Shown: in pieces, positions 44,563 to 52,753 of the stretch | Numbering within the stretch: the first letter of the stretch is position 1 | Layout of the letters: each line of letters opens with the position of its first letter | Assembly (NCBI RefSeq): GCF_900107095.1 | Contig: NZ_FNOR01000005.1 | Span: 216,078-280,077 of the forward strand | Length of the DNA: 64,000 nucleotides | Direction of reading: 5' to 3' | Source: Collimonas sp. OK242 | GTDB lineage: Bacteria; Pseudomonadota; Gammaproteobacteria; Burkholderiales; Burkholderiaceae_D | Translations under genes and position numbers: made by a program | The notes under the pieces: generated by a model | Told to the model about the DNA's origin: nothing | Database searches by the model: none | The model's input: only the letters and a program-made list of their open reading frames with translations

Positions 44563-45993
44563 ATGACTGTCAGCACTCCAGCTTCTACTGCTTCTTCCAA
44601 GCCGATCCGTACCCGTTTTGCCCCCAGCCCGACCGGCTACCTGCACTTGGGCGGCGCGCGTACCGCGCTGTTTTCATGGGCCTATGCACGCCATTTCGGC
44701 GGCACTTTCGTGTTGCGCATCGAAGATACCGATCTGGAGCGCTCGACGCCGGAAGCCGTGCAGGCGATTATCGACGGCATGCAGTGGCTCGGCTTGCAGC
44801 ACGATGAAGGCCCGTTCTATCAGATGCGGCGCATGGACCGCTATCGCGAAGTGATCGCGCAAATGCTGCAAGAGGGCACTGCCTATCACTGTTACTCATC
44901 GCCGGCAGAAGTCGAAGCGATGCGCGAACGTATGCGCGCTGCCGGCGAAAAGCCGCGTTACGACGGCACCTGGCGTCCGGAACCGGGCAAGACTTTGCCG
45001 CCGCTGCCGGCCGATCGCCAGCCGGTGGTGCGTTTCAAGAATCCGCTGGACGGCGACGTCAGCTGGGATGACGTAGTCAAGGGCAACATCACCATCTCGA
45101 ATCGCGAAATGGACGATCTGGTGATCGCTCGTCCGGACGGTACGCCAACCTACAATTTCTGCGTGGTGGTAGACGATTGGGATATGCAAATTACCCACGT
45201 CATCCGCGGCGACGATCACGTCAACAATACGCCGCGCCAGATCAATATCCTGAAGGCTCTGGGTGCGGCCTTGCCGCTGTACGGCCACGTGCCGATGATC
45301 CTGGGCGCCGACGGCGAAAAACTGTCGAAGCGCCACGGCGCGGTCAGCGTGATGGATTATCCGGCGCAAGGTTATTTGCCGGAAGCGATGCTGAACTACC
45401 TGGCGCGCCTCGGCTGGAGCCATGGCGACGACGAGATTTTCAGCATGGAGCAATTTTGTGCATGGTTCGATCTCGATCACCTGTCGAAATCGCCGGCGCA
45501 ATTCAATCCGGAGAAATTGGCGTGGATCAACAATCATTACATCAAGCTGGCCGACAATGCGCGCCTGGCGACGATGGTCAAGCCGCTGATGGAACAGGAC
45601 GGCGCCGATTTCAGCAATGCGCCTGATTTGCCAAAAGTGATCGGCCTGTTGAAAGAGCGTGCCCATACCGTCAACGAAATCGGAGTAGCGGCCATGCTGT
45701 TTTATCGCAAGCCGGTGCCGGATGCGGCTTTGCTGACGCAACACTTTACCGATGCGGTCAAGCCGGCCCTGGCCGATTTCGCTGCACGTTGCGCAAGCGT
45801 CGAGTGGAAGAAGGAAAGCCTGGCGCCGATGATCAAGGAAGTATTGGCTGCGCATACGCTGAAGATGCCGCAGATCGCAATGCCATTGCGTTTGATGCTG
45901 ACCGGGCAGTTGCAGACGCCGGCGATTGATGCGGTGCTCGAATTGTTGGGTCGAGACACAGTGATCGCACGTTTGCAGTCTTATCTGGCGTGA
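44563..45993 (+). CDS. gltX: Glutamyl-tRNA synthetase
   Basis: 476-aa class I synthetase charging tRNA-Glu: HIGH-like [18 protein letters not shown] (residues about 22-39), [14 protein letters not shown] as KMSKS. The domain order and length match bacterial GluRS. ATG 44563 follows a hairpin and T-run with no clear Shine-Dalgarno, but no later start is possible without losing the HIGH region. The gene lies directly before the tRNA-Ala/tRNA-Glu cluster, so enzyme and substrate tRNA are neighbours. Confidence 0.97.
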   Translation: MTVSTPASTASSKPIRTRFAPSPTGYLHLGGARTALFSWAYARHFGGTFVLRIEDTDLERSTPEAVQAIIDGMQWLGLQHDEGPFYQMRRMDRYREVIAQMLQEGTAYHCYSSPAEVEAMRERMRAAGEKPRYDGTWRPEPGKTLPPLPADRQPVVRFKNPLDGDVSWDDVVKGNITISNREMDDLVIARPDGTPTYNFCVVVDDWDMQITHVIRGDDHVNNTPRQINILKALGAALPLYGHVPMILGADGEKLSKRHGAVSVMDYPAQGYLPEAMLNYLARLGWSHGDDEIFSMEQFCAWFDLDHLSKSPAQFNPEKLAWINNHYIKLADNARLATMVKPLMEQDGADFSNAPDLPKVIGLLKERAHTVNEIGVAAMLFYRKPVPDAALLTQHFTDAVKPALADFAARCASVEWKKESLAPMIKEVLAAHTLKMPQIAMPLRLMLTGQLQTPAIDAVLELLGRDTVIARLQSYLA

Positions 45994-46019
45994 TTTTGCA
46001 ATAAATCTGCAAATCGGGA

Positions 46020-46049
46020 TTTACAAGCTCTAAATAAGCTTGCTATAAT
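46020..46049 (+). promoter_or_regulatory. Sigma-70 promoter of the tRNA operon
   Basis: TTTACA at 46020-46025, 18-bp spacer, TATAAT at 46044-46049. Transcription would start around 46056, a few bases before tRNA-Ala. Confidence 0.8.
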
Positions 46050-46064
46050 CTCGCTTCTGCAAAC

Positions 46065-46140
<76 letters not shown>

Positions 46141-46191
46141 GCGAAAGTTGGAAGCAGTAACAGGTAATAAGCGTAGTACGGACAGATTAAT

Positions 46192-46267
46192 GTCCCCATC
46201 GTCTAGAGGCCTAGGACATCACCCTTTCACGGTGAGTACGGGGGTTCGAATCCCCCTGGGGACGCCA
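46192..46267 (+). tRNA. tRNA-Glu (anticodon TTC), copy 1
   Basis: 76 nt including CCA. Acceptor GTCCCCA/TGGGGAC, anticodon stem TCACC/GGTGA with loop CTTTCAC (anticodon TTC), T-arm GGGGGTTCGAATCCCCC. It lies 51 bp after tRNA-Ala and shares the tRNA promoter. GGACA just upstream can pair with TGTCC overlapping the 5' end. Confidence 0.97.
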
Positions 46268-46347
46268 GAATTATCTTGGTATCGACAGGTAAGCGATCAA
46301 AAACCGATCGCCATTTTCGGTATCAGGCAGGTTCGATACAATCAATG

Positions 46348-46372
46348 AGGCCGCCTGTTGCGGCCTTTATTG
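46348..46372 (+). terminator. Intrinsic terminator between tRNA-Glu copies
   Basis: AGGCCGC (46348-46354), 5-nt loop, GCGGCCT (46360-46366), then TTATTG. Likely ends or attenuates transcription between the two tRNA-Glu genes. Confidence 0.7.
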
Positions 46373-46427
46373 TTTCTGTAAGTAGTATGAGTAAGTAGTA
46401 AAAGGTCAGCAGCACGGACAGATTACT

Positions 46428-46503
46428 GTCCCCATCGTCTAGAGGCCTAGGACATCACCCTTTCACGGTGAGTACGGGGGTTCGAATCCCCCTGGGGACG
46501 CCA
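46428..46503 (+). tRNA. tRNA-Glu (anticodon TTC), copy 2
   Basis: 76 nt with CCA; identical in sequence to copy 1 (anticodon TTC). Its upstream flank ACGGACAGATTA is also shared with copy 1, so the tandem duplication included about 12-14 bp of leader. No new strong promoter is seen; it may depend on read-through. Confidence 0.97.
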
Positions 46504-46681
46504 AAATAGAAAAGCCCGCGCAAGCGGGCTTTTTTGTTTTGGAGGCCACAAGTAAGCCGCCTGCGCGGCTTACGCGGGGGATGAGAAGGGAATCGCTTGC
46601 AAGCGATTCAGCGGCCTGCGGCATGTAGGCGAATCCCCCTGGGGACGCCAAAATAGAAAAGCCCGCGCAAGCGGGCTTTTT
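46483..46681. repeat. 52-bp direct repeat: tRNA-Glu 3' end plus terminator, duplicated 147 bp apart
   Basis: 46483-46534 (last 21 nt of tRNA-Glu copy 2, then a short spacer and the hairpin AAGCCCGC-gcaa-GCGGGCTT with T-run) recurs at 46630-46681 with near-perfect identity. The intervening stretch holds a 9-bp hairpin (GTAAGCCGC 46552-46560, GCGGCTTAC 46565-46573) and a perfect 20-bp palindrome (46590-46609). A reading frame across it on the minus strand is an artefact of tRNA sequence. Confidence 0.9.
46511..46535 (+). terminator. Terminator of the tRNA-Glu operon (first copy)
   Basis: AAGCCCGC, GCAA tetraloop, GCGGGCTT, then a run of T. A classical rho-independent terminator 8 nt after the tRNA CCA end. 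A second copy sits at about 46658-46681. Confidence 0.9.
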
Positions 46682-46710
46682 GTTTTTCTAAGCTTGTTTT
46701 AACTATTTCA

Positions 46711-47016
46711 TTAATGCCGTTGCGACGTCATTTCGCGTGCGCGTTGCATGTCTCTGTCAAAATTCATGCGGGCTTCTTTCTTGCAGTCGCCGGCTTCACG
46801 GCCGCGCATTGCACGGCAATCATTCAATGCCTGCGCATAGGCATTGGTATTTTCCTTCTTCATGCTCTGGAAACGCGCTTGCGGTGTCCGGTCTTCCATG
46901 GTCCAGCGCGGCGGATCTCTGTGTTCTACGTTTTCTTCGGCAGCGTTGACATGTAGCGCAAAAGCGTTAGCTGCGATAAAGAGTGACAGCCATAGCGGTT
47001 TCAGTTGCATTTTCAT
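46711..47016 (-). CDS. Hypothetical secreted protein
   Basis: 101 aa from ATG 47016 with an AAGGAGG ribosome-binding site. Signal peptide MKMQLKPLWLSLFIAANAFA ending near VNAAEE; mature part very charged with NDCRAMRGREAGDCKKEARM, containing two Cys that could form a disulfide. The pattern 'C-x3-RG-x3-DC(K/R)KEA' recurs in small Burkholderiales periplasmic proteins of unknown function. The upstream ATG (47124) is less likely. Confidence 0.75.
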   Translation of the reverse strand: MKMQLKPLWLSLFIAANAFALHVNAAEENVEHRDPPRWTMEDRTPQARFQSMKKENTNAYAQALNDCRAMRGREAGDCKKEARMNFDRDMQRAREMTSQRH

Positions 47017-47155
47017 GATGCCTCCTTGTTTTATTGCATCCGGCAAGATGCCGGATGCATGCGGACTAATCAAGTACACAGCTTCGCTTAGAGCGGCAAG
47101 AACAAGGCGGCTGCCAAGCTTCAATTACGCTTCAATTGCCATGTGCGCCGCGATA

Positions 47156-47677
47156 TCAGTAGCGGGAAATCTGGCCGTTATCAACGCGCACCCGGTCGCC
47201 AACCCGCAAATCGCCAGGATTGCTGACGGTGATGGTCTGGTAGCCGTTGTTATTCATGCGCACGCGCACGTTGTACGAGGTGGAGCCGGGGCTGTTGCGT
47301 GCCTCAAGCTGATTGCCAACCGCCGCACCGCCGACCGCGCCGGCAATGGTGGCCAGCGTATTGCCGGTGCCGTGGCCGATCTGGTGGCCGACGACGCCGC
47401 CCAGCACGCCGCCGACGATCGCGCCGCCTATGCCTTGGCTAGGTGTGTTGACGACATCGATGGCGTCGACCACGCCGTAGTTGCCGCTATTGTTTTGTTG
47501 ATAGCCTTGTTGGTAAGCCGGGTAAGTCTGCTGCGGTGGATTGGCGTAGCCTTGATTGTTATATCCCTGGTTGCCATAGCCCTGCCCGCCATACGGCGCG
47601 GCGCAGCCGCCGAGCAGCAGCGCGCCGCCGATAACTGCAGCCAGCATGGCTTGTTGAGATGTTCTGCGGATGATCAT
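47156..47677 (-). CDS. Glycine-zipper 2TM lipoprotein (SlyB/PcP-like)
   Basis: 173 aa from ATG 47677. Lipoprotein signal with lipobox LLGGC (Cys at about residue 25). Then a Gly/Tyr/Asn/Gln-rich repeat region (GYGNQGYNNQGYANP), a glycine-zipper hairpin GGAIVGGVLGGVVGHQIGHG and TIAGAVGGAAVGNQLEA, and a C-terminal strand domain ending VDNGQISRY. Probably an outer-membrane or periplasmic structural lipoprotein. The in-frame ATG at 47848 is rejected. Confidence 0.88.
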   Translation of the reverse strand: MIIRRTSQQAMLAAVIGGALLLGGCAAPYGGQGYGNQGYNNQGYANPPQQTYPAYQQGYQQNNSGNYGVVDAIDVVNTPSQGIGGAIVGGVLGGVVGHQIGHGTGNTLATIAGAVGGAAVGNQLEARNSPGSTSYNVRVRMNNNGYQTITVSNPGDLRVGDRVRVDNGQISRY

Positions 47678-47874
47678 AACTGCCTCGTTATATGAATGAG
47701 TTGGGGTATTCAGTGTAGTACTTCGTGGCCTTGCGTATGTGCGTTGCACTACACTAAAACGATGTCGAGACTGACTTGGTTGACTAAATTGGACAGTTCG
47801 GAGGGAAATCGGTTTCCAGAATGCATGAAGGAAATGAAGGGAAATCAAGTTTCTTGCCCGTCGCCCTGAATTTT

Positions 47875-48783
47875 TCAGCTCTTGCTCCAGTAATCCGGCT
47901 GCGCATAGATCGATTTCAAGCGATCGATAAAGAAACGGACTTTGGCCGGCAAATGGCGCTGTTGCGGATAGACCGCCATGATGTCGTAGTGCGGCAGTGC
48001 AAATTCGTCCAGCACCGTCATCAGTTCACCCGATGCCAGTTGCGATTCGATTTCCCAGGTCGAGCGCCATCCCAGCCCCAAGCCTTCGCTGACCCAGCGA
48101 TGCAGCAATTCCCCGTCGTTGCAATCCAGGTTGCCGGCAGTCTTGATGATCACCGGCTTGCCGCCTTGCTGGAAATACCAGCCGCGTTGCTGGCCGCCTT
48201 GCAGATTGAAGGACAGGCAATTGTGGCTGGCGATGTCTTCCAGTGTTTTGGGAATGCCGTTGCGATGAAAGTATTCCGGCGTGCCGCATACCACGCGCCG
48301 GTTGCTGGCCAGCTTGACCGCCACGAAATTCGGATCGATGGCGCCGCCGATGCGGATACTGATGTCATAGCCCTCGCGCACCAGGTCGACTACGCGGTCG
48401 GTCAGGTTGAATGAAATCTGTACTTCAGGATTGGTGGCGATGAAGGCGGGTGCATGCGGCGCCACGTGTTTGCGGCCGAAGGCGGCTGGCGCCGATACCA
48501 CCAGATGGCCGGTGGCCTTGTGCCTGCCTTCAGAAATAATCTTCTCGGCGAAATCCAGCTCGGTCAACAGCTTGCGGCAGTGATCGAGGAAGACCGTGCC
48601 TTGCTCCGTCAGCGTCAGGTGGCGCGTGGTACGGTGCATCAGCTTGGTGCCCAGCCGTTTCTCCAAGGCGTCGATGCGTCGTCCCAGCATCACGGGAGTG
48701 ATGTTTTGCTCCAGCGCCGCGCTCGCCAGGCTGCCTTTTTCTACCACGCTGACGAATGCTTCAATCTGTTTGAGTTTGTCCAT
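47875..48783 (-). CDS. LysR-family regulator, probable regulator of the gcl operon
   Basis: 302-aa LTTR: HTH MDKLKQIEAFVSVVEKGSLA with SAALEQNITPVMLGRRIDAL and effector domain. It is divergent from gcl across 276 bp that contains an 8-bp inverted repeat separated by 9 nt (48878-48902). Position suggests it controls glyoxylate metabolism; ligand unknown. Confidence 0.9.
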   Translation of the reverse strand: MDKLKQIEAFVSVVEKGSLASAALEQNITPVMLGRRIDALEKRLGTKLMHRTTRHLTLTEQGTVFLDHCRKLLTELDFAEKIISEGRHKATGHLVVSAPAAFGRKHVAPHAPAFIATNPEVQISFNLTDRVVDLVREGYDISIRIGGAIDPNFVAVKLASNRRVVCGTPEYFHRNGIPKTLEDIASHNCLSFNLQGGQQRGWYFQQGGKPVIIKTAGNLDCNDGELLHRWVSEGLGLGWRSTWEIESQLASGELMTVLDEFALPHYDIMAVYPQQRHLPAKVRFFIDRLKSIYAQPDYWSKS

Positions 48784-48805
48784 GTCTCTTCCTGCTTGCT
48801 TGCCA

Positions 48806-48829
48806 GCTTAGTTATCCGCTTAGTTATCC
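48806..48829. repeat. Tandem 12-bp repeat GCTTAGTTATCC x2
   Basis: Two exact adjacent copies of GCTTAGTTATCC just upstream of the LysR start codon (minus strand). Might be a binding site or simple slippage. Confidence 0.6.
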
Positions 48830-48877
48830 GTATGTTGTTTTCTCTAGTATTCCATACTTGACGTATCGAATAAAGCG

Positions 48878-48902
48878 ATTGTTTGTGTTCTTATCAAACA
48901 AT
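48878..48902. promoter_or_regulatory. Candidate operator (inverted repeat) between LysR and gcl
   Basis: ATTGTTTG (48878-48885) and CAAACAAT (48895-48902), perfect 8-bp arms with 9-nt centre. The spacing of an interrupted palindrome in a divergent LysR promoter region fits an LTTR site. It lies 95 bp from the LysR start and 158 bp from gcl. Confidence 0.55.
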
Positions 48903-49059
48903 ATGTTTAGTTATAGCATGTGCTTCATCCACTCGGCAGTCTCGAACCGTCCCTCCATCCGTAGCGGATGACGCGGCAAGCGAGGACCAGCAGCGGCGGG
49001 CCGCAGGCGGTGGCGATGACTCATTGGCAATAATTCACATTTGGTAATCCGGAGGCAAC

Positions 49060-50835
49060 ATGGCAAAGATGAAGGCTGTAGACGCAGTAATGCACGTATT
49101 GGCAAAAGAGGGCTGTGTACAAGCCTTTGGCGTGCCGGGTGCCGCAATTAACCCGTTCTACTCTGCAATGAAACGGCATGGCGGGATTGAGCACGTGCTG
49201 GCGCGCCACGTTGAAGGCGCATCGCACATGGCCGAAGGCTACACCCGCGCCAATCCAGGCAATATCGGTATCTGTATCGGTACATCCGGCCCGGCCGGCA
49301 CCGACATGATCACCGGCCTGTATTCGGCCCAGGCCGATTCGATCCCGATCTTGTGCATTACCGGCCAGGCGCCGCGTGCGCGTTTGTACAAGGAAGATTT
49401 CCAGGCGGTCGATATCGAATCGATCGCCAAGCCAGTCACCAAATGGGCGGTCACGGTACGTGAGCCGGCCTTGTTGCCACGCGTATTCCAGCAGGCTTTC
49501 CACATCATGCGTTCCGGCCGTCCAGGCCCGGTCTTGATCGACATGCCTTTCGACGTGCAAATGGCGGAGATCGAATTCGATCCGGACACTTACGAGCCTT
49601 TGTCCGTCTATAAGCCGACGGCATCGCGCGCGCAGATCGAAAAAGCCTTGACCATGCTGAATCAAGCGGAGCGTCCATTGCTGACTATCGGCGGCGGCGT
49701 GATCAATGCTGACGCCGCTGATCTGGCGGTCGAATTCGCGGAATTGACCGGCGTACCGGTGATCCCGACTTTGATGGCCTGGGGCGCAATCCCTGACGAT
49801 CATCCGCAAATGGCCGGCATGGTCGGTTTGCAAACCAGCCATCGTTACGGCAACGCCACCATGCTGGCATCCGACTTCGTGCTCGGTATCGGCAATCGTT
49901 GGGCTAACCGCCATACCGGTTCGGTGGAAGTGTTCACCAAGGGCCGCAAGTTCGTCCACGTCGATATCGAACCGACCCAGATCGGCCGCGTGTTCGGTCC
50001 GGACTACGGTATCGTGTCGGACGCCAAGGCGGCCTTGACCTTGTTCGTCGACATCGCGAAAGAATTGAAAGCAGCCGGCAAGTTGCCAGACCGCTCGGCC
50101 TGGTTGGACGAGTGCCAGGAGCGCAAGCGCACCATGCAGCGTCGCACCCATTTCGAGAACGTGCCGGTCAAGCCGCAACGCGTCTACGAAGAAATGAATA
50201 AAGCTTTCGGCCGCGATACCTGCTACGTCAGCACCATCGGTTTGTCGCAAATCGCTGCAGCGCAATTCCTGCACGTGTACCACGCTCGTCACTGGATCAA
50301 CTGCGGCCAGGCCGGTCCTTTGGGCTGGACTATTCCGGCGGCGCTGGGCGTTTGCGTCGCCGATCCGAAACGCGAAGTGGTGGCGATTTCCGGTGATTAC
50401 GACTTCCAGTTCATGATCGAAGAATTGGCGGTAGGCGCGCAGTTCAACCTGCCTTACGTGCACGTCGTGGTGAACAACTCCTACCTCGGCCTGATCCGTC
50501 AGGCGCAGCGCGGCTTCGAGATGGACTATTGCGTACAGCTGGCGTTTGAAAACATCAATGCGCCGGAACTCAACGGCTACGGCGTCGACCACATCGCCGT
50601 GGTGGAAGGTTTGGGCTGCAAGGCAATCCGCGTGACCGATCCAAACGGCATCCAGGATGCATTCGCGCAAGCCAAGCGCTGGATGAAGGAATTCCGCGTG
50701 CCGGTGGTGGTGGAAATCATCCTGGAACGCGTCACCAACATTTCCATGGGCACCGAGATCGACAACATCAACGAGTTCGAAGAGCTGGCAACCCACCGCA
50801 GCCATGCGCCGACCGCCATATCCTTGCTGGACTGA
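49060..50835 (+). CDS. gcl: Glyoxylate carboligase (tartronate-semialdehyde synthase)
   Basis: 591-aa ThDP/FAD enzyme that joins two glyoxylates to tartronate semialdehyde with loss of CO2. Starts [40 protein letters not shown] has the Val that replaces the usual catalytic Glu in glyoxylate carboligases. ThDP motif [25 protein letters not shown] ribosome-binding site. First gene of gcl-hyi-glxR. Confidence 0.97.
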   Translation: MAKMKAVDAVMHVLAKEGCVQAFGVPGAAINPFYSAMKRHGGIEHVLARHVEGASHMAEGYTRANPGNIGICIGTSGPAGTDMITGLYSAQADSIPILCITGQAPRARLYKEDFQAVDIESIAKPVTKWAVTVREPALLPRVFQQAFHIMRSGRPGPVLIDMPFDVQMAEIEFDPDTYEPLSVYKPTASRAQIEKALTMLNQAERPLLTIGGGVINADAADLAVEFAELTGVPVIPTLMAWGAIPDDHPQMAGMVGLQTSHRYGNATMLASDFVLGIGNRWANRHTGSVEVFTKGRKFVHVDIEPTQIGRVFGPDYGIVSDAKAALTLFVDIAKELKAAGKLPDRSAWLDECQERKRTMQRRTHFENVPVKPQRVYEEMNKAFGRDTCYVSTIGLSQIAAAQFLHVYHARHWINCGQAGPLGWTIPAALGVCVADPKREVVAISGDYDFQFMIEELAVGAQFNLPYVHVVVNNSYLGLIRQAQRGFEMDYCVQLAFENINAPELNGYGVDHIAVVEGLGCKAIRVTDPNGIQDAFAQAKRWMKEFRVPVVVEIILERVTNISMGTEIDNINEFEELATHRSHAPTAISLLD

Positions 50836-50853
50836 TTTTTCAGGAGAGACGAC

Positions 50854-51633
50854 ATGACAAAACTAGCCGCTAACCTGACCATGCTGTTTACCGAGCTGCC
50901 GTTCCTGGAGCGTTTCGATGCTGCCGCCAAGGCCGGGTTCAAGGGAGTCGAATTCCTGTTCCCGTATGCGTTCCGGGCCGAGCAACTGGCTGATAAATTG
51001 AGCACCAACGGCCTCGAGCTGGTCTTGCACAATCTGCCCGCGGGTAACTGGGAAGCCGGCGAGCGCGGTATCGCTTGCCACCCGGATCGCGTCAGCGAAT
51101 TCCAGCAAGGCGTCGACGATGCCATTCGTTATGCCAAGGTGTTGAACGTAAAGCAGTTGAACTGCCTGGTCGGCATCGTTCCTGCCGGCGTCAGCGCCGA
51201 GCTGGCGCGCGCCACCGTGGTCGGCAATCTGAAATTTGCTGCCGACAAGTTGCAGGCTGCAGGCATCCGTCTGCTGATCGAACCGATCAACAGCTTCGAT
51301 ATTCCGGGTTTCTTCCTGACTGGGACGCAGCAGGCGCTGGAGTTGATCAAGGCCACCGGTTCCAGCAACGTGTTTGTGCAATACGACATCTATCACATGC
51401 AGCGCATGGAAGGCGAACTGGCTAACACCATCAAGGCCAACCTGTCGCAAATCAAGCATGTGCAGCTGGCGGACAATCCGGGACGTTTTGAACCGGGCAC
51501 AGGCGAAATAAATTATCGCTATCTGTTCAAGTTCCTCGATGAAATCGGCTACGACGGCTGGATCGGCTGCGAGTACAAGCCGCAGGCCGGCACCGTCGAA
51601 GGTTTGGGCTGGCGCGCTGCGCACGGCGTTTAA
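50854..51633 (+). CDS. hyi: Hydroxypyruvate isomerase
   Basis: 259-aa TIM-barrel isomerase converting hydroxypyruvate and tartronate semialdehyde. MTKLAANLTMLFTELPFLER, RLLIEPINSFDIPGFFLTG and FVQYDIYHMQRMEGELANT are family landmarks. It lies 18 bp after gcl with GGAGAG. Paralogue of otnI (24460). The canonical gcl-hyi-glxR order supports the assignment. Confidence 0.95.
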   Translation: MTKLAANLTMLFTELPFLERFDAAAKAGFKGVEFLFPYAFRAEQLADKLSTNGLELVLHNLPAGNWEAGERGIACHPDRVSEFQQGVDDAIRYAKVLNVKQLNCLVGIVPAGVSAELARATVVGNLKFAADKLQAAGIRLLIEPINSFDIPGFFLTGTQQALELIKATGSSNVFVQYDIYHMQRMEGELANTIKANLSQIKHVQLADNPGRFEPGTGEINYRYLFKFLDEIGYDGWIGCEYKPQAGTVEGLGWRAAHGV

Positions 51634-51669
51634 CAGTTTCAGGCATCTTAAAAATTACGGAGAAATATC

Positions 51670-52557
51670 ATGGCAAAAGTTGGCTTTATCGGACTCGGCA
51701 TCATGGGCGCGCCAATGGCGGAAAACCTGCAGCGCGGCGGCCACAAACTGTATCTGCATGACCAGAAGAATCCACCGGCAGCGCTGATCGACGGCGGTGC
51801 AACCGTCTGTACTTCCGGTGCGGAAGTGGCCAAGCGCGCCGACATCATCATCATCATGGTGCCGGACACCCCGCACGTTGAAGCAGTGCTGTTCGCTGAA
51901 AAGGGCGTCGCCGAAGGCCTGACCGCCGGCAAGATCGTGATCGACATGAGCTCGATCTCGCCGATCGCCACCAAGGGTTTCGCCAAGAAGATCAACGCCC
52001 TGGGTTGCGAATACCTGGACGCGCCGGTCTCCGGCGGCGAAGTCGGCGCCAAGGCAGCATCGCTGACTATCATGGTCGGCGGTTCCGAAGGTGCGTTCAA
52101 CGATGCCAAGGCCTTGTTCGAACTGATGGGCAAGAACATTACTCTGGTCGGCGGCAATGGCGACGGTCAAACCACTAAAGTGGCGAACCAGATCATCGTT
52201 GCGCTGAACATCCAGGCGGTCGCTGAAGCTTTGCTGTTTGCTTCCAAGGCAGGCGCCGATCCGGCGCGCGTACGCCAGGCTTTGATGGGCGGCTTTGCAG
52301 CATCGCGGATACTGGAAGTGCACGGCGAGCGCATGGTAAAACGGACTTTCAATCCAGGCTTCCGCATCGAACTGCATCAGAAGGATTTGAACCTGGCCTT
52401 GCAAGGCGCCAAGGCCTTGGGCGTATCGTTGCCGAACACTGCGGTGGCGCAAGAACTGATGAATTCCTGCGCCGCCAACGGCTTGAGCGGCCTCGATCAC
52501 TCGGCGCTGTGCCGTGCGATTGAAATCATGTCGAACCACGAAATCGCCAAGGCGTAA
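51670..52557 (+). CDS. glxR: 2-hydroxy-3-oxopropionate (tartronate semialdehyde) reductase
   Basis: 295-aa beta-hydroxyacid dehydrogenase reducing tartronate semialdehyde to D-glycerate. MAKVGFIGLGIMGAPMAENL is the NAD(P)-binding GxGxxG start; EYLDAPVSGGEVGAKAASLT the substrate loop; GQTTKVANQIIVALNIQAVA contains the catalytic Lys. Third gene of the operon. Confidence 0.95.
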   Translation: MAKVGFIGLGIMGAPMAENLQRGGHKLYLHDQKNPPAALIDGGATVCTSGAEVAKRADIIIIMVPDTPHVEAVLFAEKGVAEGLTAGKIVIDMSSISPIATKGFAKKINALGCEYLDAPVSGGEVGAKAASLTIMVGGSEGAFNDAKALFELMGKNITLVGGNGDGQTTKVANQIIVALNIQAVAEALLFASKAGADPARVRQALMGGFAASRILEVHGERMVKRTFNPGFRIELHQKDLNLALQGAKALGVSLPNTAVAQELMNSCAANGLSGLDHSALCRAIEIMSNHEIAKA

Positions 52558-52578
52558 GATACTGTCTTGTATCAAAAC

Positions 52579-52611
52579 TGCGGGTCGGAACGCGCTGCAC
52601 TTCGACCCGCA
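52579..52611 (+). terminator. Hairpin after glxR
   Basis: TGCGGGTCG (52579-52587) pairs with CGACCCGCA (52603-52611), nine pairs with a 15-nt loop. T-run is poor (AATATCTG), so it may be a partial terminator or mRNA-stabilising hairpin before the glycerate kinase gene. Confidence 0.5.
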
Positions 52612-52713
52612 ATATCTGTTATCGTTTTACGAAATTAAGCCGCAATAGCAGCAGCCGAATAAATACAAGAATTTTTAGAGACCATCCGCTTCACAGATCG
52701 AGCGTTCCATATA

Positions 52714-52743
52714 GTTTCATATATCAAACGCTTCATATATCAA
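52714..52743. repeat. Repeated TTCATATATCAA motif before glycerate kinase
   Basis: TTCATATATCAA occurs at 52716-52727 and again at 52732-52743, just before the ATG at 52754. The first lies in the near-palindrome GTTTCATATATCAAAC (52714-52729). It could be an operator or part of a promoter. Confidence 0.5.
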
Positions 52744-52753
52744 GGTATACAGC

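Noticed and set aside
46463..46651. 62-codon minus-strand frame across tRNA-Glu and the duplicated 3' end
   Set aside because: The translation contains the ASPGGFEPP pattern produced by reading tRNA-Glu antisense; it is a known kind of false gene.
46483..46681. Complete integrated element at tRNA-Glu
   Set aside because: Direct repeats exist, but only about 95 bp lie between them and no integrase gene is in the window; reported as a possible remnant only.
49021..50805. 594-codon open frame on the minus strand opposite gcl
   Set aside because: It is a shadow of gcl in a GC-rich gene: its His/Asp/Arg-rich composition is typical of antisense frames and it has no recognisable domain, whereas gcl fully explains the region.
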